DNA from: Candidatus Stackebrandtia excrementipullorum
GTDB taxonomy: Bacteria; Actinomycetota; Actinomycetes; Mycobacteriales; Micromonosporaceae
NCBI GenBank assembly: GCA_019113825.1
Contig: DXGR01000020.1
Location: 1-34,830 of the forward strand
Direction of reading: 5' to 3'
Length of the DNA stretch: 34,830 bases
The notes under the pieces were generated by a model, which had not been told where the DNA came from, ran no database searches, and saw only the letters and a program-made list of their open reading frames with translations. Positions 23,132-31,151 of the stretch are shown piece after piece. Each line of letters begins with the position of its first letter. Position 1 is the first letter of the stretch. The position numbers were made by a program, and so were the translations under genes.

Positions 23132-24154
23132 TTACATGGCGGGCAACGGTTCCCGACCCTGTTTCTCCCAGTCTTCGGTGACTTCGACGGTTCGATACCC
23201 CAAAGCGTCGTTGACGGCGTTCATCGCGTCGTTGGATACCGCGTTCCAGGTTGTGACCCGTCGACATGAGGCGTCCAGGTTGTTGAGTGCCCGAACGTTG
23301 GCGACCTTCAGGAGCATGCCCAGGCGATGTCCTCGATGTTCTGGCAGCACCAGCGTGTCCCACTGGAAGGCGTGGTCCCGGCCTTTGGGCAGAACGATCT
23401 GTGTGTGCCCGACCGGCGCGCCGTCGTCGGCTACGGCAAGGGCGGTCACCGAGACGCGGTTCTGTCGCGCCAGAAGCCTTTCCTCGTTGCGCAGCCTGTC
23501 GACGTCCCACGATTCGGGTTCGTATACGGAATCGCCCAACGGTGCCTGGGTACTCAACAGCGATTTCAGCCGTGCGTACTGTGCCCCGTAGCGTTCCGGG
23601 CAGGCGCCGACCCAGGTCGTGATCGTGTAGCCGTCGGCTTCGCCCGCCGCCTCGTCGTGGAGGCGTGCCAGTCGTTCCGGGGCGACGGGCATCGGCAACA
23701 CTCGGCGAGCGTCGACGTTGACCTTCGTGAACCCGCGGCGCTCCAGGAACCGTGAACCGGGTGCACTCGGTCCGTCGACCGGCTGATTCACCCTGGTAGC
23801 GAGAACGGTGCGGTGTCGAGCCGCCAAACGCGTGGCGACGTGTTCGTACAGTGCCGCACCGACTCCACGGTGACGGGCGTCGGGTACGACTCCCAAGATG
23901 AACTCGCCACGGTTGAGGTTGTCCTTCATCGGCCAATCGATCCATGCCGACCCGACGACCGTATCGCCGTCGACGGCGGCCGCGATCTCCCGTTCCCAGG
24001 TGCGATGGTCGTCGTCTTCGAGCAGCAACGCCAGCAGCTCTCCCTTCTCCCACACCGGCGTGTCGGTGCGACCGTGGGAGGTGGCCGCAACGTATGCCGC
24101 GTACCAGGCGTTGAAGGCCCCGGAGTCACTCGGGTCGACCGTGGAGATGTCCAT
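23132..24154 (-). CDS. Two-domain GNAT acetyltransferase
   Basis: 340 residues with two GNAT units. Domain 1 (about 1-160) has the acetyl-CoA loop VVPDARHRGVGAALYEHV; domain 2 (about 185-335) has VLPEHRGHRLGMLLKVAN and the late N-A-V-S-N-D-A-M-N-A-V-N-D-A-L-G-Y motif typical of GNAT C-termini. Tandem GNAT proteins like mycothiol synthase and Eis-like enzymes are common in actinobacteria, but this one lacks features to name it. Acyl acceptor unknown. It follows the channel gene by 38 bases in the same direction. Confidence 0.82.
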   Translation of the reverse strand: MDISTVDPSDSGAFNAWYAAYVAATSHGRTDTPVWEKGELLALLLEDDDHRTWEREIAAAVDGDTVVGSAWIDWPMKDNLNRGEFILGVVPDARHRGVGAALYEHVATRLAARHRTVLATRVNQPVDGPSAPGSRFLERRGFTKVNVDARRVLPMPVAPERLARLHDEAAGEADGYTITTWVGACPERYGAQYARLKSLLSTQAPLGDSVYEPESWDVDRLRNEERLLARQNRVSVTALAVADDGAPVGHTQIVLPKGRDHAFQWDTLVLPEHRGHRLGMLLKVANVRALNNLDASCRRVTTWNAVSNDAMNAVNDALGYRTVEVTEDWEKQGREPLPAM

Positions 24155-24192
24155 GATCGCCGAAGTTAACAGCCGGGACGAGTGTCGACGAC

Positions 24193-25128
24193 CTATTTTT
24201 CTCGGGGGTCGCGTTGTCGGATCTCGGGAGGCGACGGGTCGAGACGCGACACGAGGGCCTGGAGCTCGAGGATCTTCGCCTGCACCTCCACCAGGTCCAC
24301 GGTTTCCCGCTCCGTCGGCACGCTCCCCGGCTCCGTCGCCTGCCGAGCTTCGTCCTCCAGCGCCCGAGCCTCTTCCATGGACGTGATTACCACGCCGATC
24401 AACAGATTGATCAGGACAAAAGCACCAAAAAGGATAAACGAAACGTAGTAGGGGAGTGCCAACGCGGTGACGTCGATACCTTCACGAACGGTCGCGCCGA
24501 CGTTGTCCATGGTCAGTAGGAAGAACAGTGTCAGGACGGCCTCGCCGATCGTGCCGTACTCGTCCGGCATTGCCCGCCCGAACAGAATCCACCCCAACAC
24601 TCCGTAGAGGTACAGCACGACGACACCGACCATGACCAGCCCGACGGCACCCGGGAAGCTGCGGACGACGGCCGTGAGAAGAACCCGCAACGACGGAAAC
24701 ACGCGGACGAGTCGAACAATCCGCGCGAGCCGAATCAGGCGCAGCAGCGTCACGTTTTCTCGGAGCCCCGGCAGCAGCCCGGCAGCCACCACCGCGAAGT
24801 CGAAGCAGTTCCAACCACTTCGGAAAAATCGCCACGGGCGCACCCCGAAAGCAGTCAACCGGATCACCAGTTCGATGACGAAGAACGCGAGACACAGTTC
24901 GTCCAGGATTCGCAGAAGCCACCCGAACCGGTCGATCATGTGTTGATAGGTCTCCACGCCGATGAGGACGGCGTTGAACACGATGACACCGGTGGACAAC
25001 AGCTGGAAACCCCGCGCCTCGGCCACCCTGTGGCACCAGGCGCTCACCGGCCCCGACGGCGTCTGCGGAGGAGTCGGGGTGGTCGGTGTCTGAACGGGTG
25101 TGTCCGCTGTGGGGGTTTCAACCGGCAT
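24193..25128 (-). CDS. Single-domain voltage-gated cation channel (BacNav-like) with atypical pore
   Basis: 311 residues. After a Thr/Pro-rich cytoplasmic N-tail (1-27) come six membrane helices. S4 (about 128-148) has arginines at 130, 133, 136, 139 and 142, each three apart: a full voltage sensor. S5 is about 155-185, the pore helix and filter about 196-212, S6 about 226-250 (FGAFVLINLLIGVVITSM), then a C-terminal coiled coil (VDLVEVQAKILELQALVSRL) as in NaChBac tetramers. The filter region reads LTMDNVGA where NaChBac has L-T-L-E-S-W-A: the key Glu is Asp and the Ser-Trp is replaced by Asn-Val. Selectivity is therefore uncertain (sodium, calcium or non-selective). Start ATG at 25126-25128; the longer upstream frame adds no family sequence. 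Confidence 0.82.
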   Translation of the reverse strand: MPVETPTADTPVQTPTTPTPPQTPSGPVSAWCHRVAEARGFQLLSTGVIVFNAVLIGVETYQHMIDRFGWLLRILDELCLAFFVIELVIRLTAFGVRPWRFFRSGWNCFDFAVVAAGLLPGLRENVTLLRLIRLARIVRLVRVFPSLRVLLTAVVRSFPGAVGLVMVGVVVLYLYGVLGWILFGRAMPDEYGTIGEAVLTLFFLLTMDNVGATVREGIDVTALALPYYVSFILFGAFVLINLLIGVVITSMEEARALEDEARQATEPGSVPTERETVDLVEVQAKILELQALVSRLDPSPPEIRQRDPREK

Positions 25129-25256
25129 CGCGGCAGCGTATAAGAATCGGTCTAGGCGTCGATGCGAGTGGTCGGTGTATACGACCCGTTGTGCTCGCAA
25201 CGAGGCCACGGCAGACTGTTCGAAGGAACCGTTCTGTGCGAAGGGATGTAGCGACG

Positions 25257-25418
25257 ATGCAGGGCTTCTACGCGATGGTGGGCATGGGCATGGTCGTGGC
25301 CGCGATCTTCTGGATCGCCTCCCCGCGGTCTCGCCTCAAGATCAAGCGGCTCGCGTTCCTGGTCGGAGTCATCGCCTTGTTGTTGGCCGTCGCGTACAAC
25401 TATTCCCAGGCGAATTAG
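25257..25418 (+). CDS. Small two-helix membrane protein, 53 aa
   Basis: Hydrophobic segments GMGMVVAAIFWIA (about 9-21) and LAFLVGVIALLLAVAYNYS (about 32-50) flank a basic loop (SPRSRLKIKR), giving a helical hairpin with the loop in the cytoplasm. AAGGGA lies about 11 bases before the ATG. Divergent from the channel gene and convergent with the next gene (7 bases between stops). Function unknown; it may be a channel accessory peptide, but that is only a neighbour argument. Confidence 0.5.
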   Translation: MQGFYAMVGMGMVVAAIFWIASPRSRLKIKRLAFLVGVIALLLAVAYNYSQAN

Positions 25419-25425
25419 CCGCCTG

Positions 25426-26454
25426 TTAGATCCACGGTCCCGGCAGCGGGTCCCCGGAGTATTCGCGGTACCACAACCCGCGGTAACAACGCCACGGTTC
25501 GGGAACCAGTGATGTGGGCGCGAAAATCCGTTCCAGCATGGTGCGCGCCTGCAGGAAGAAGTCGAGCCGGTCGGCGGGTTCGGCGATGTGGTCTTCGTCG
25601 CCGTCGGGGTCCGCGGTTTGCAGAATGTACAAAGACGGCCACACCGTGGTGTACTGCGCCAAAGGCAACAGTCGCTCACGCATGACGTCGAGCGGTTCCA
25701 CACCTACGGTGTAGGTGAACGACGTGTCGTGCCCGCAAGCACGCGCGGTCGCGAGAACCCCCGCCGTCTCGGTGTCGTCGGCCGGGCCGGCGGCCTCTTC
25801 GTCGGCGTCGAGGAACAGCGTGAAGGGTGCCACGTGATCGGCGAGTTGCTGCAGCCCTTCCTTGCTGCGCACCACCGACGACAACAGACCGATACGTGCG
25901 GTCATGTCGAGACCCGCCATGGCCGTTCGGAGTCGGGAAAGGTCGGTCAGCGCCGTCTCCTCGTCGCCGTACCGTGACGCCGTCACCGTGACCTCGTCGA
26001 GGTCGGCGAGCGTGTTACCGGCGGGCAGACTGATGGCGAGATCGGCGAGAAGCCGCGAATACCCCATCTCGGCAGCCTGCGGGTCGCTTGTGCCGTCGCC
26101 GAACGGGTGGATTGTGGCGGCCCGCCCCCCGGCCCGCAGATACCCGCCGACCGCCGTATCGCCGCGCAGTTCACTGACGCTGGCGACGGCCGTGCCGTCC
26201 ACGAGCAGTTCGCCGTCGACGACCGTGAACGGGGATGTCCCGACACCGGTGGGAACCACCAGCTGGTACACCTCGTCTTCGGGCGGCTGAACCTTCAGCC
26301 GGACCTTGGTGCCGGTTTCGGCGTGGTTACGCAAACCGTGAATGTTGAGCGCTATCAGGAGCGTTTCGCCCCATCCGATGTGATGCCGATGAGCCAGGTG
26401 CCGCCATTGGTGCACTGTTTCCGACGTCAACGACCGCCCCTCGGTCGGATCCAC
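25426..26454 (-). CDS. Unknown protein resembling radical-SAM proteins but without the Fe-S cysteines
   Basis: 342 residues. The N-terminal part (about 60-100: VPTGVGTSPFTVVDGELLVD) and the C-terminal part (HDTSFTYTVGVEPLDVMRE, and PEPWRCYRGLWYRE near the end) recall a family of actinobacterial radical-SAM proteins in which these segments surround a C-x-x-x-C-x-x-C cluster. Here the region where the cluster should be (about 105-125: GGRAATIHPFGDGT) has no cysteine at all. The only two cysteines in the protein are far apart (RACGHD and WRCYRG). It may be a degenerate paralogue with a structural or regulatory role, or the resemblance may be misleading. No membrane segment. The start at 26452-26454 is the first ATG. 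Confidence 0.4.
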   Translation of the reverse strand: MDPTEGRSLTSETVHQWRHLAHRHHIGWGETLLIALNIHGLRNHAETGTKVRLKVQPPEDEVYQLVVPTGVGTSPFTVVDGELLVDGTAVASVSELRGDTAVGGYLRAGGRAATIHPFGDGTSDPQAAEMGYSRLLADLAISLPAGNTLADLDEVTVTASRYGDEETALTDLSRLRTAMAGLDMTARIGLLSSVVRSKEGLQQLADHVAPFTLFLDADEEAAGPADDTETAGVLATARACGHDTSFTYTVGVEPLDVMRERLLPLAQYTTVWPSLYILQTADPDGDEDHIAEPADRLDFFLQARTMLERIFAPTSLVPEPWRCYRGLWYREYSGDPLPGPWI

Positions 26455-26607
26455 CGCTTCGCCCTCCTCTGTTGAACCCGCTTATTCTGCTACGACCTGT
26501 CGGCCTTGGGCATCGGCGGGTCCGAAGCGTTCGATACGCCACAGCGACAGCGTACTTGGAGACGACCAAGTGTTTGTTCAGGGCGGGTCTAGGCTGAGGA
26601 GCCGATG

Positions 26608-27378
26608 ATGCAGATTTTGTTGCCCCCGTCCGAGGGGAAAACGCCACCAGATGAGGGCCCACCGGTTGACCCGGCAGGTTTCGCCGTCGACGTGTCCGGA
26701 CGGGATGAGGTGTTGAACGCGCTGGTCAAGCTGTGTATCGACGCGCCCGACAGTGCCGCGACGACTTTGAAGCTCGGCAAAAGCCAAGCCGATCTGGTGG
26801 CCGTGAACGCGGCGTTGCCGACCGCGCCGACGGCGCCTGCAGCGACGGTTTACACCGGCGTGATGTTCGACGCGTTGGGACTGTCACGGTTGCCGGATGC
26901 GGCCCGGCGACGAGCAGACCGGTCGTTGCTCATCTTTTCTGGACTGTGGGGAGTGGTCCGTCCGGACGATGCCATACCGTCCTACCGGTGTTCCGCCGGA
27001 GTCAAGTTGCCAGACCTGTCGCCTAAAGGAACTACCACGGTGGCGCGCTTTTGGGCTTCGCGTCTGACAAGCGCACTGAACGACCTGGTCGACGACGGTT
27101 TCGTCATCGACCTGCGATCGTCTGCTTACGCGGCGATGTGGCGCCCGGCGGCCTCGGTGGCGATTCGGGTACTTCACGAACGTCAGGTCGACGGTGAACT
27201 TGTGCGGTCGGTCGTCAGCCATTTCAACAAGGCGACGAAAGGGCGCCTCGCCGCGACGTTGCTGACCGAGAACGTTCAGTGCAAAAACTCCGACGAACTG
27301 GCGACGGCACTGAAGGATCTCGGATACCGGGTGGAGACGCATGGTGACGTGATCGACGTCGTCGTCTCCGAACTGTGA
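26608..27378 (+). CDS. yaaA: YaaA-family peroxide stress protein
   Basis: 256 residues. The family pattern is clear: MQILLPPSEGK at the start, VYTGVMFDALG, LLIFSGLWGVVRPDDAIPSYRC, an acidic-basic core with FVIDLRSSAYAAMW, and VSHFNKATKGRLA. E. coli YaaA lowers free iron during hydrogen-peroxide stress and protects DNA; the protein folds around a DNA-binding cleft. Two ATGs stand side by side at 26605 and 26608; GAGGAG is six bases before the second, which I prefer. It is divergent from the radical-SAM-like gene and precedes the MerR gene by 145 bases. Confidence 0.88.
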   Translation: MQILLPPSEGKTPPDEGPPVDPAGFAVDVSGRDEVLNALVKLCIDAPDSAATTLKLGKSQADLVAVNAALPTAPTAPAATVYTGVMFDALGLSRLPDAARRRADRSLLIFSGLWGVVRPDDAIPSYRCSAGVKLPDLSPKGTTTVARFWASRLTSALNDLVDDGFVIDLRSSAYAAMWRPAASVAIRVLHERQVDGELVRSVVSHFNKATKGRLAATLLTENVQCKNSDELATALKDLGYRVETHGDVIDVVVSEL

Positions 27379-27457
27379 CGGTGGCCGTGCGGGCTCGTTC
27401 GGCTGCCCGATGTTCGACGATGCCGGCGGTTCTTTGTGGGCCTCTACGGGAACGTCG

Positions 27458-27473
27458 TGTGTCCGAGGACACA
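27458..27473. promoter_or_regulatory. Inverted repeat upstream of MerR gene
   Basis: TGTGTCC-GA-GGACACA, perfect 7-bp arms. It is 18 bases before the second palindrome at 27491-27505. Either an extra operator or the terminator of yaaA (no U-tract; only ATTAACC follows). Confidence 0.45.
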
Positions 27474-27490
27474 TTAACCGCCGCTGGACT

Positions 27491-27505
27491 CTCCAGCGGC
27501 TGGAG
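27491..27505. promoter_or_regulatory. MerR-type operator
   Basis: CTCCAGC-G-GCTGGAG with perfect 7-bp arms, right before the MerR start and overlapping the likely ribosome site. MerR-family operators have this form (for example C-T-C-x-A-G-x...x-C-T-x-G-A-G), so autoregulation is likely. Confidence 0.6.
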
Positions 27506-27523
27506 GGGTGAGGGTTGGTGTCG

Positions 27524-28441
27524 ATGAGAGACCACGACAGACTCTTCACGATCGGTGAACTCGCCGTACGCACCGGCTTGAGTGTGCGGACGATCAGGTT
27601 CTGGTCCGATGCCGACATCGTGCCTCCCTCAGGACGCACCGGCACCGGGTACCGGCTCTACGACACCGAGTCCGTGGCCAGGATCGACCTGGTCAAGACG
27701 CTACGGGACCTTGGTATGGACCTTGCGACGGTGCGTGCCGTCCTGGAGGAACAGGTGACGATCGCCGACGTCGCAGCCGCTCACGCGAAGGCGCTGGGCG
27801 AGGAGATACGCACTCTGAAGACTCACCGTGCCGTGCTGGCGTCGGTCGCTCAACGTGACGGTACGAGCGAGGAGATGAGAATCATGCACGAATTGGCGAA
27901 ACTCTCGGCGGCGCAACGCAGGCGGTTGTTGGAGGAGTTCGTCGCGGAGGCGTTCGAGGGAGCCGACCCCGAGTCGCCGGGCGCGGGCATCGCCGAACGA
28001 ATGCGTCGGTTGCCGACCGAACTTCCCGACGAACCCACCACCGAGCAGGTCGATGCCTGGATCGAGTTGGCCGAACTGGTTCGGGACCCCGAATTTCGAG
28101 CACGATGCCGCCAGATGGCCCTCGCCGGCGCCGAGCGCGACCAAACCGAAAGCCCGGTGGAGCACGAACGCGTGCTCGCCGTCGTAACGTCGGACGTCGT
28201 CGACGGCACGACGCCCGACTCGTCGGCCGCCGCAGAAGTCCTCGCCGACCTCGGGGTCGCGGGCCTGTCCGCCGAGCAGAAACACGAAGCCGCCGAGGTG
28301 ATCGAGATGTTCTCCGACCACAGAGTGGAGCGGTACTGGCAGTTGTGGGCCGTCCTCAACGGCTACCCGTCGTTCTCCGGTTCGCGGTCGTCGACGGCCG
28401 CATACGCGTGGCTGGTCGCGGCACTGCGGGCCGCCGCCTGA
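27524..28441 (+). CDS. MerR-family transcriptional regulator
   Basis: 305 residues from the ATG at 27524; a GTG two codons upstream is an alternative. Residues 8-75 form the MerR winged helix (FTIGELAVRTGLSVRTIRFW, then GTGYRLYDTES) followed by the dimerisation coiled coil (about 80-115). The C-terminal 180 residues are a helical effector domain found in large actinobacterial MerR proteins (TEQVDAWIELAELVRDPEF); no metal-binding cysteine cluster, so a small-molecule ligand is likely. A CTCCAGC-G-GCTGGAG operator lies 19 bases before the start. Confidence 0.85.
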   Translation: MRDHDRLFTIGELAVRTGLSVRTIRFWSDADIVPPSGRTGTGYRLYDTESVARIDLVKTLRDLGMDLATVRAVLEEQVTIADVAAAHAKALGEEIRTLKTHRAVLASVAQRDGTSEEMRIMHELAKLSAAQRRRLLEEFVAEAFEGADPESPGAGIAERMRRLPTELPDEPTTEQVDAWIELAELVRDPEFRARCRQMALAGAERDQTESPVEHERVLAVVTSDVVDGTTPDSSAAAEVLADLGVAGLSAEQKHEAAEVIEMFSDHRVERYWQLWAVLNGYPSFSGSRSSTAAYAWLVAALRAAA

Positions 28442-29164
28442 TCGGGTTTCGGTGCAACACCGGAACGCTCGGTCGAGGTTTTGTCCCTGCGGCGGCGCCC
28501 ATTGCGCAGGATCACCCGACCGACCGCGATCCGTTCGTCCTCGAGGTGACGTGCCCCCCCCTCAAAAAGAGGCGCAGGGCACCTGTCGAGTCGGCTGATC
28601 CGACCGGTGCTTCCGCCGACGTCGAGTAAACGGCGTCGGCGGAAGCCGACCGCGGTGTCGCCGAGGGGCCTCCGCCGATGACGTCGGTGTGGGAGCAATT
28701 GTGGTGGCGCATCGGAAGGTAGATGTGGTGCGCGCGAGGCTCGGGACCGGTGGAGGTTGTGAGGTCGTACCGGACCGAAGGCACGGTTGACGGAACGACC
28801 GGGGCGGATGGTGTCGTGGGGCCGGACGTCCCCGGGGCGGACGGCGCGGTCGTTCCGGACGGCGACCCGGAGGGGATCGACGAGCCGGGGACGGGCTCCG
28901 ATGGTCTGTTGAGTGAGGGGGCAGATCGCCAAAGCGTGGCCGGTCACGGGTACGGCCGCCGCAGTGGTTTGCACGGTGACTCGGAACGGTTGCGGATGGA
29001 CCGGCGGTGGCTGCCGCCATGGCCGCGTTGTTGTTTCTTTGTCACGCGCGGGAATACCCGTTCTCGCGTGGCGTGGCCGTGGAAGCCGACACCACTTTCA
29101 CGGCTTGGGAGTGGATGCGCCACCACATCCGGTGACCTGCGAATACGTGACCGATCAAACCCGG
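28442..29164. other. Gene-poor region, possible decayed secreted-protein gene
   Basis: More than 700 bases without a convincing intact gene. On the minus strand three frames in turn look like parts of one secreted protein: a basic start (TKKQQRGHGGSHRRSIRNR, about 29045-28990), a hydrophobic run (VTVQTTAAAVPVTGHALAI, about 28982-28926) and a Pro/Ser/Thr-rich stretch (PSGSPSGTTAPSAPGTSGP, about 28870-28815). Two frameshifts would be needed to join them, so this may be a pseudogene. The right part (29040-29110) is otherwise unremarkable. Confidence 0.3.
28609..28646. terminator. Strong 13-bp hairpin
   Basis: GCTTCCGCCGACG (28609-28621) pairs perfectly with 28634-28646 around a 12-base loop, 167 bases after the MerR stop. 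No U-tract follows. It may be a hairpin terminator or an element-type inverted repeat. Confidence 0.5.
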
Positions 29165-29195
29165 TTGCGGACGCTTGCGGGCGTCTGTCTATCAT
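29165..29195 (+). promoter_or_regulatory. Possible promoter of tRNA-His
   Basis: TTGCGG (29165-29170) and TATCAT (29190-29195), 19 bases apart, about 30 bases before the tRNA. The spacing is long for a sigma-70-type promoter, so the pair is only a candidate. Confidence 0.35.
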
Positions 29196-29225
29196 TGGTC
29201 GTCGCTGGTTGTTGAACCAGCCGCG

Positions 29226-29301
29226 GTGGGTGTAGCTCAGCTGGTAGAGCACCTGGTTGTGGTCCAGGAAGTCGCGGGTTCAAGTCCCGTCACTCACCCC
29301 A
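29226..29301 (+). tRNA. tRNA-His (GTG)
   Basis: Complete cloverleaf. Acceptor GTGGGTG pairs with CACTCAC, the anticodon loop TTGTGGT gives anticodon GTG, and the T-arm has TTCAAGT. The G at 29225 supplies the -1 guanosine typical of tRNA-His, facing the discriminator C at 29298. CCA is encoded at 29299-29301. Its 3' end is the insertion site of the element to the right: the stop codon of the serine recombinase (29294-29296) lies in its acceptor strand. Confidence 0.95.
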
Positions 29302-30973
29302 AATGGGTCAGGTTTGAACTTTCGACCAAGGGACCGCCCTTGGTCGAGGTTCGAGCCTGGCTCAACTTTCTTGCCTCGGCGGCCCAGGTGAGGGCGTCGG
29401 CCTGCAAGCCTTCGATGCTCAGCCCGTCGTACGGCGTCTTGTAGCCGACCCGAACGTCGTTGTCCTCATCGACATAAATCGCCGTGAACAGCGCCTGGTT
29501 GCACAGACGACGGTTCGCGTCGTCAGCCTTCTTGTAAATGTCGGCCGCATTCGACAGCAGAGTCAACGCGTCGTCCAAGTTCGCCCGAGCGAAGGCGTAC
29601 TCCCCGTGGTGGGCGTCGATCCGGTTCTGGATCGTCTCCAGCGATGCCGTGATCCGATCCTGCTCCCGCTTGAGCAACTCCAACGGGACCGCTCCCGCGT
29701 AGTGAGCACGGAGCAGCTTCTCCTGCTCGTCTTCGAGCTGGGTCCGACGCGTGGCGAGGTCCGCCAGTTCCGCGGCACCCTCGGACATCATCTCGTCGAA
29801 CCGTGCGTGCAGCATCGACGAGAGCGCCTGCTTGGTCTCCGCGCTGATCTGGACGTGATCGTAGAACTGCTCCACGAGTCGCTCGACGTGCTCGATGAGC
29901 ATCGCTTGACGGGTACAGTCACCCCTACCGCCGTGCCTGCTCGCGCACACGAAGTACGGATAGATCGTGCCCTGGCTACTCTTCGCGTTGCACACGATCA
30001 GGCGCGAGCCGCACTGCCCGCAGAACACAGAGCCTTTCAGGTAGTGATCGTGCACTTGCGTCGCGTCCGCCGCCGACCGGTGAGTGCCGAGCACGGTCTG
30101 CACCTGATCCCACACCTCGTTCGGGACGAGCGCTTCGTGGACTCCGGCGTAGGTGACGCCTTGATAGCGGACGCAGCCCTTGTAGTACGGGTTCGTGAGC
30201 ATCCGATGCACCGACGACTTGCCAATGGGCTGAGAAGGACGACGCGGGGAAGGTGCTGTCGTCAGCCCCCGCGCCACTAACTCGTGGTGGAGCTGGCTCG
30301 TCGACCAATCCCCGGACGCGAACACCTGGAAGGCCCACCGAACCAGCGGTGCACGTTCCTCGTCCAGCTCGACGGTGCGCACCTCACGGCCAAACTCGTC
30401 ACGCACTCCGATGTTGCGGTATCCGATAGGTGCCTTCGACACTGTCCCGCCCTGCGCGGCCTTCTGTGACAGACCCTTGACGACCTCCGTGGCCAGGTTG
30501 CGCGAGTAGAACTCGGCGATCGACGACATGATGCCGTGCAGCAGCATCCCCGAGGGCGTCTCGTCAATGTTTTCAGTCGCTGACACCAGGGTGACCCCGG
30601 CGTCCTTGAGCGCGAGGTGGATGGTCACGTCGTCTGCGCGGTTGCGGGCCAGCCGGTCGACCTTGTGGACGATGCAGTAGTTCGTTTTGTGCTTCGTGAC
30701 GTACTGGATCATCCGCATCAGTTCTGGCCGGTCGGCCTTGCGGGCAGACTCGCCCGCGTCGACGAACTCCTCGACGATGGTCGCGCCGAGTTGGTCGGCC
30801 TTGCGCTGGTTGGCCTCGCGCTGGGCTGGGATCGAGAAGCCTTCGGCGCTGCCGCCCTTCTCTGCCTGCTCCTTGGTCGAGACACGGAGGTAGGAGACGG
30901 CGATCGCCCCAACGAACGGTGTTGGGGCAACGAGACTGTCTATCGCGGCGCGGCTCGCATCGGTGGTCGTCAT
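29294..30973 (-). CDS. Large serine recombinase (integrase)
   Basis: 559 residues. The resolvase domain (about 24-175) begins AVSYLRVSTKEQ with the catalytic Ser32 and carries VHKVDRLARNRAD with the conserved Arg pair. The recombinase domain (about 190-310) is followed by a zinc ribbon (CGQCGSRLIVC then CASRHGGRGDC, about 337-372), a coiled coil (about 400-475) and the C-terminal domain. It cuts and rejoins att sites to integrate and excise the element. The ATG at 30971-30973 has GGAG eight bases upstream. Its last codons and TGA stop (29294-29296) read into the tRNA-His acceptor strand, so integration supplies or preserves the gene end. Confidence 0.92.
   Translation of the reverse strand: MTTTDASRAAIDSLVAPTPFVGAIAVSYLRVSTKEQAEKGGSAEGFSIPAQREANQRKADQLGATIVEEFVDAGESARKADRPELMRMIQYVTKHKTNYCIVHKVDRLARNRADDVTIHLALKDAGVTLVSATENIDETPSGMLLHGIMSSIAEFYSRNLATEVVKGLSQKAAQGGTVSKAPIGYRNIGVRDEFGREVRTVELDEERAPLVRWAFQVFASGDWSTSQLHHELVARGLTTAPSPRRPSQPIGKSSVHRMLTNPYYKGCVRYQGVTYAGVHEALVPNEVWDQVQTVLGTHRSAADATQVHDHYLKGSVFCGQCGSRLIVCNAKSSQGTIYPYFVCASRHGGRGDCTRQAMLIEHVERLVEQFYDHVQISAETKQALSSMLHARFDEMMSEGAAELADLATRRTQLEDEQEKLLRAHYAGAVPLELLKREQDRITASLETIQNRIDAHHGEYAFARANLDDALTLLSNAADIYKKADDANRRLCNQALFTAIYVDEDNDVRVGYKTPYDGLSIEGLQADALTWAAEARKLSQARTSTKGGPLVESSNLTHLG
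29323..29346. terminator. Hairpin downstream of tRNA-His
   Basis: CGACCAAGGG pairs perfectly with CCCTTGGTCG around ACCG, starting 22 bases after the tRNA. It lies inside the last codons of the recombinase gene. No U-tract. It could end tRNA transcription or mark an att-site arm. Confidence 0.45.
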
Positions 30974-31151
30974 GGCTCTTCTCCACAGTCACTAGTTCTG
31001 CCGACGCGGACTGATGAGTCGAGGGATGTTGATCGTAAGAAGAGCCCGAAGGCTGTAGGACTAGGCCGAGTCGGCCACGTTTGCTTTGCCTCGCCACAAG
31101 GGCGAAGCGCTAGGACCACAACATCCGCCATCCGCGACGGATGCATACATT
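30974..31151. promoter_or_regulatory. Recombinase upstream region with inverted repeat
   Basis: 178-base gap before the recombinase start. CATCCG-CGA-CGGATG at 31130-31144 is a perfect inverted repeat next to another CATCCGC copy at 31123-31129. Possible operator controlling integrase expression; no clear -10/-35 pair seen. Confidence 0.35.

Noticed and set aside
22890-24053. A 387-residue minus-strand frame
   Set aside because: Arg/Ser/Pro-rich shadow of the GNAT gene at 23132-24154, which has clear acetyl-CoA motifs in its own frame.
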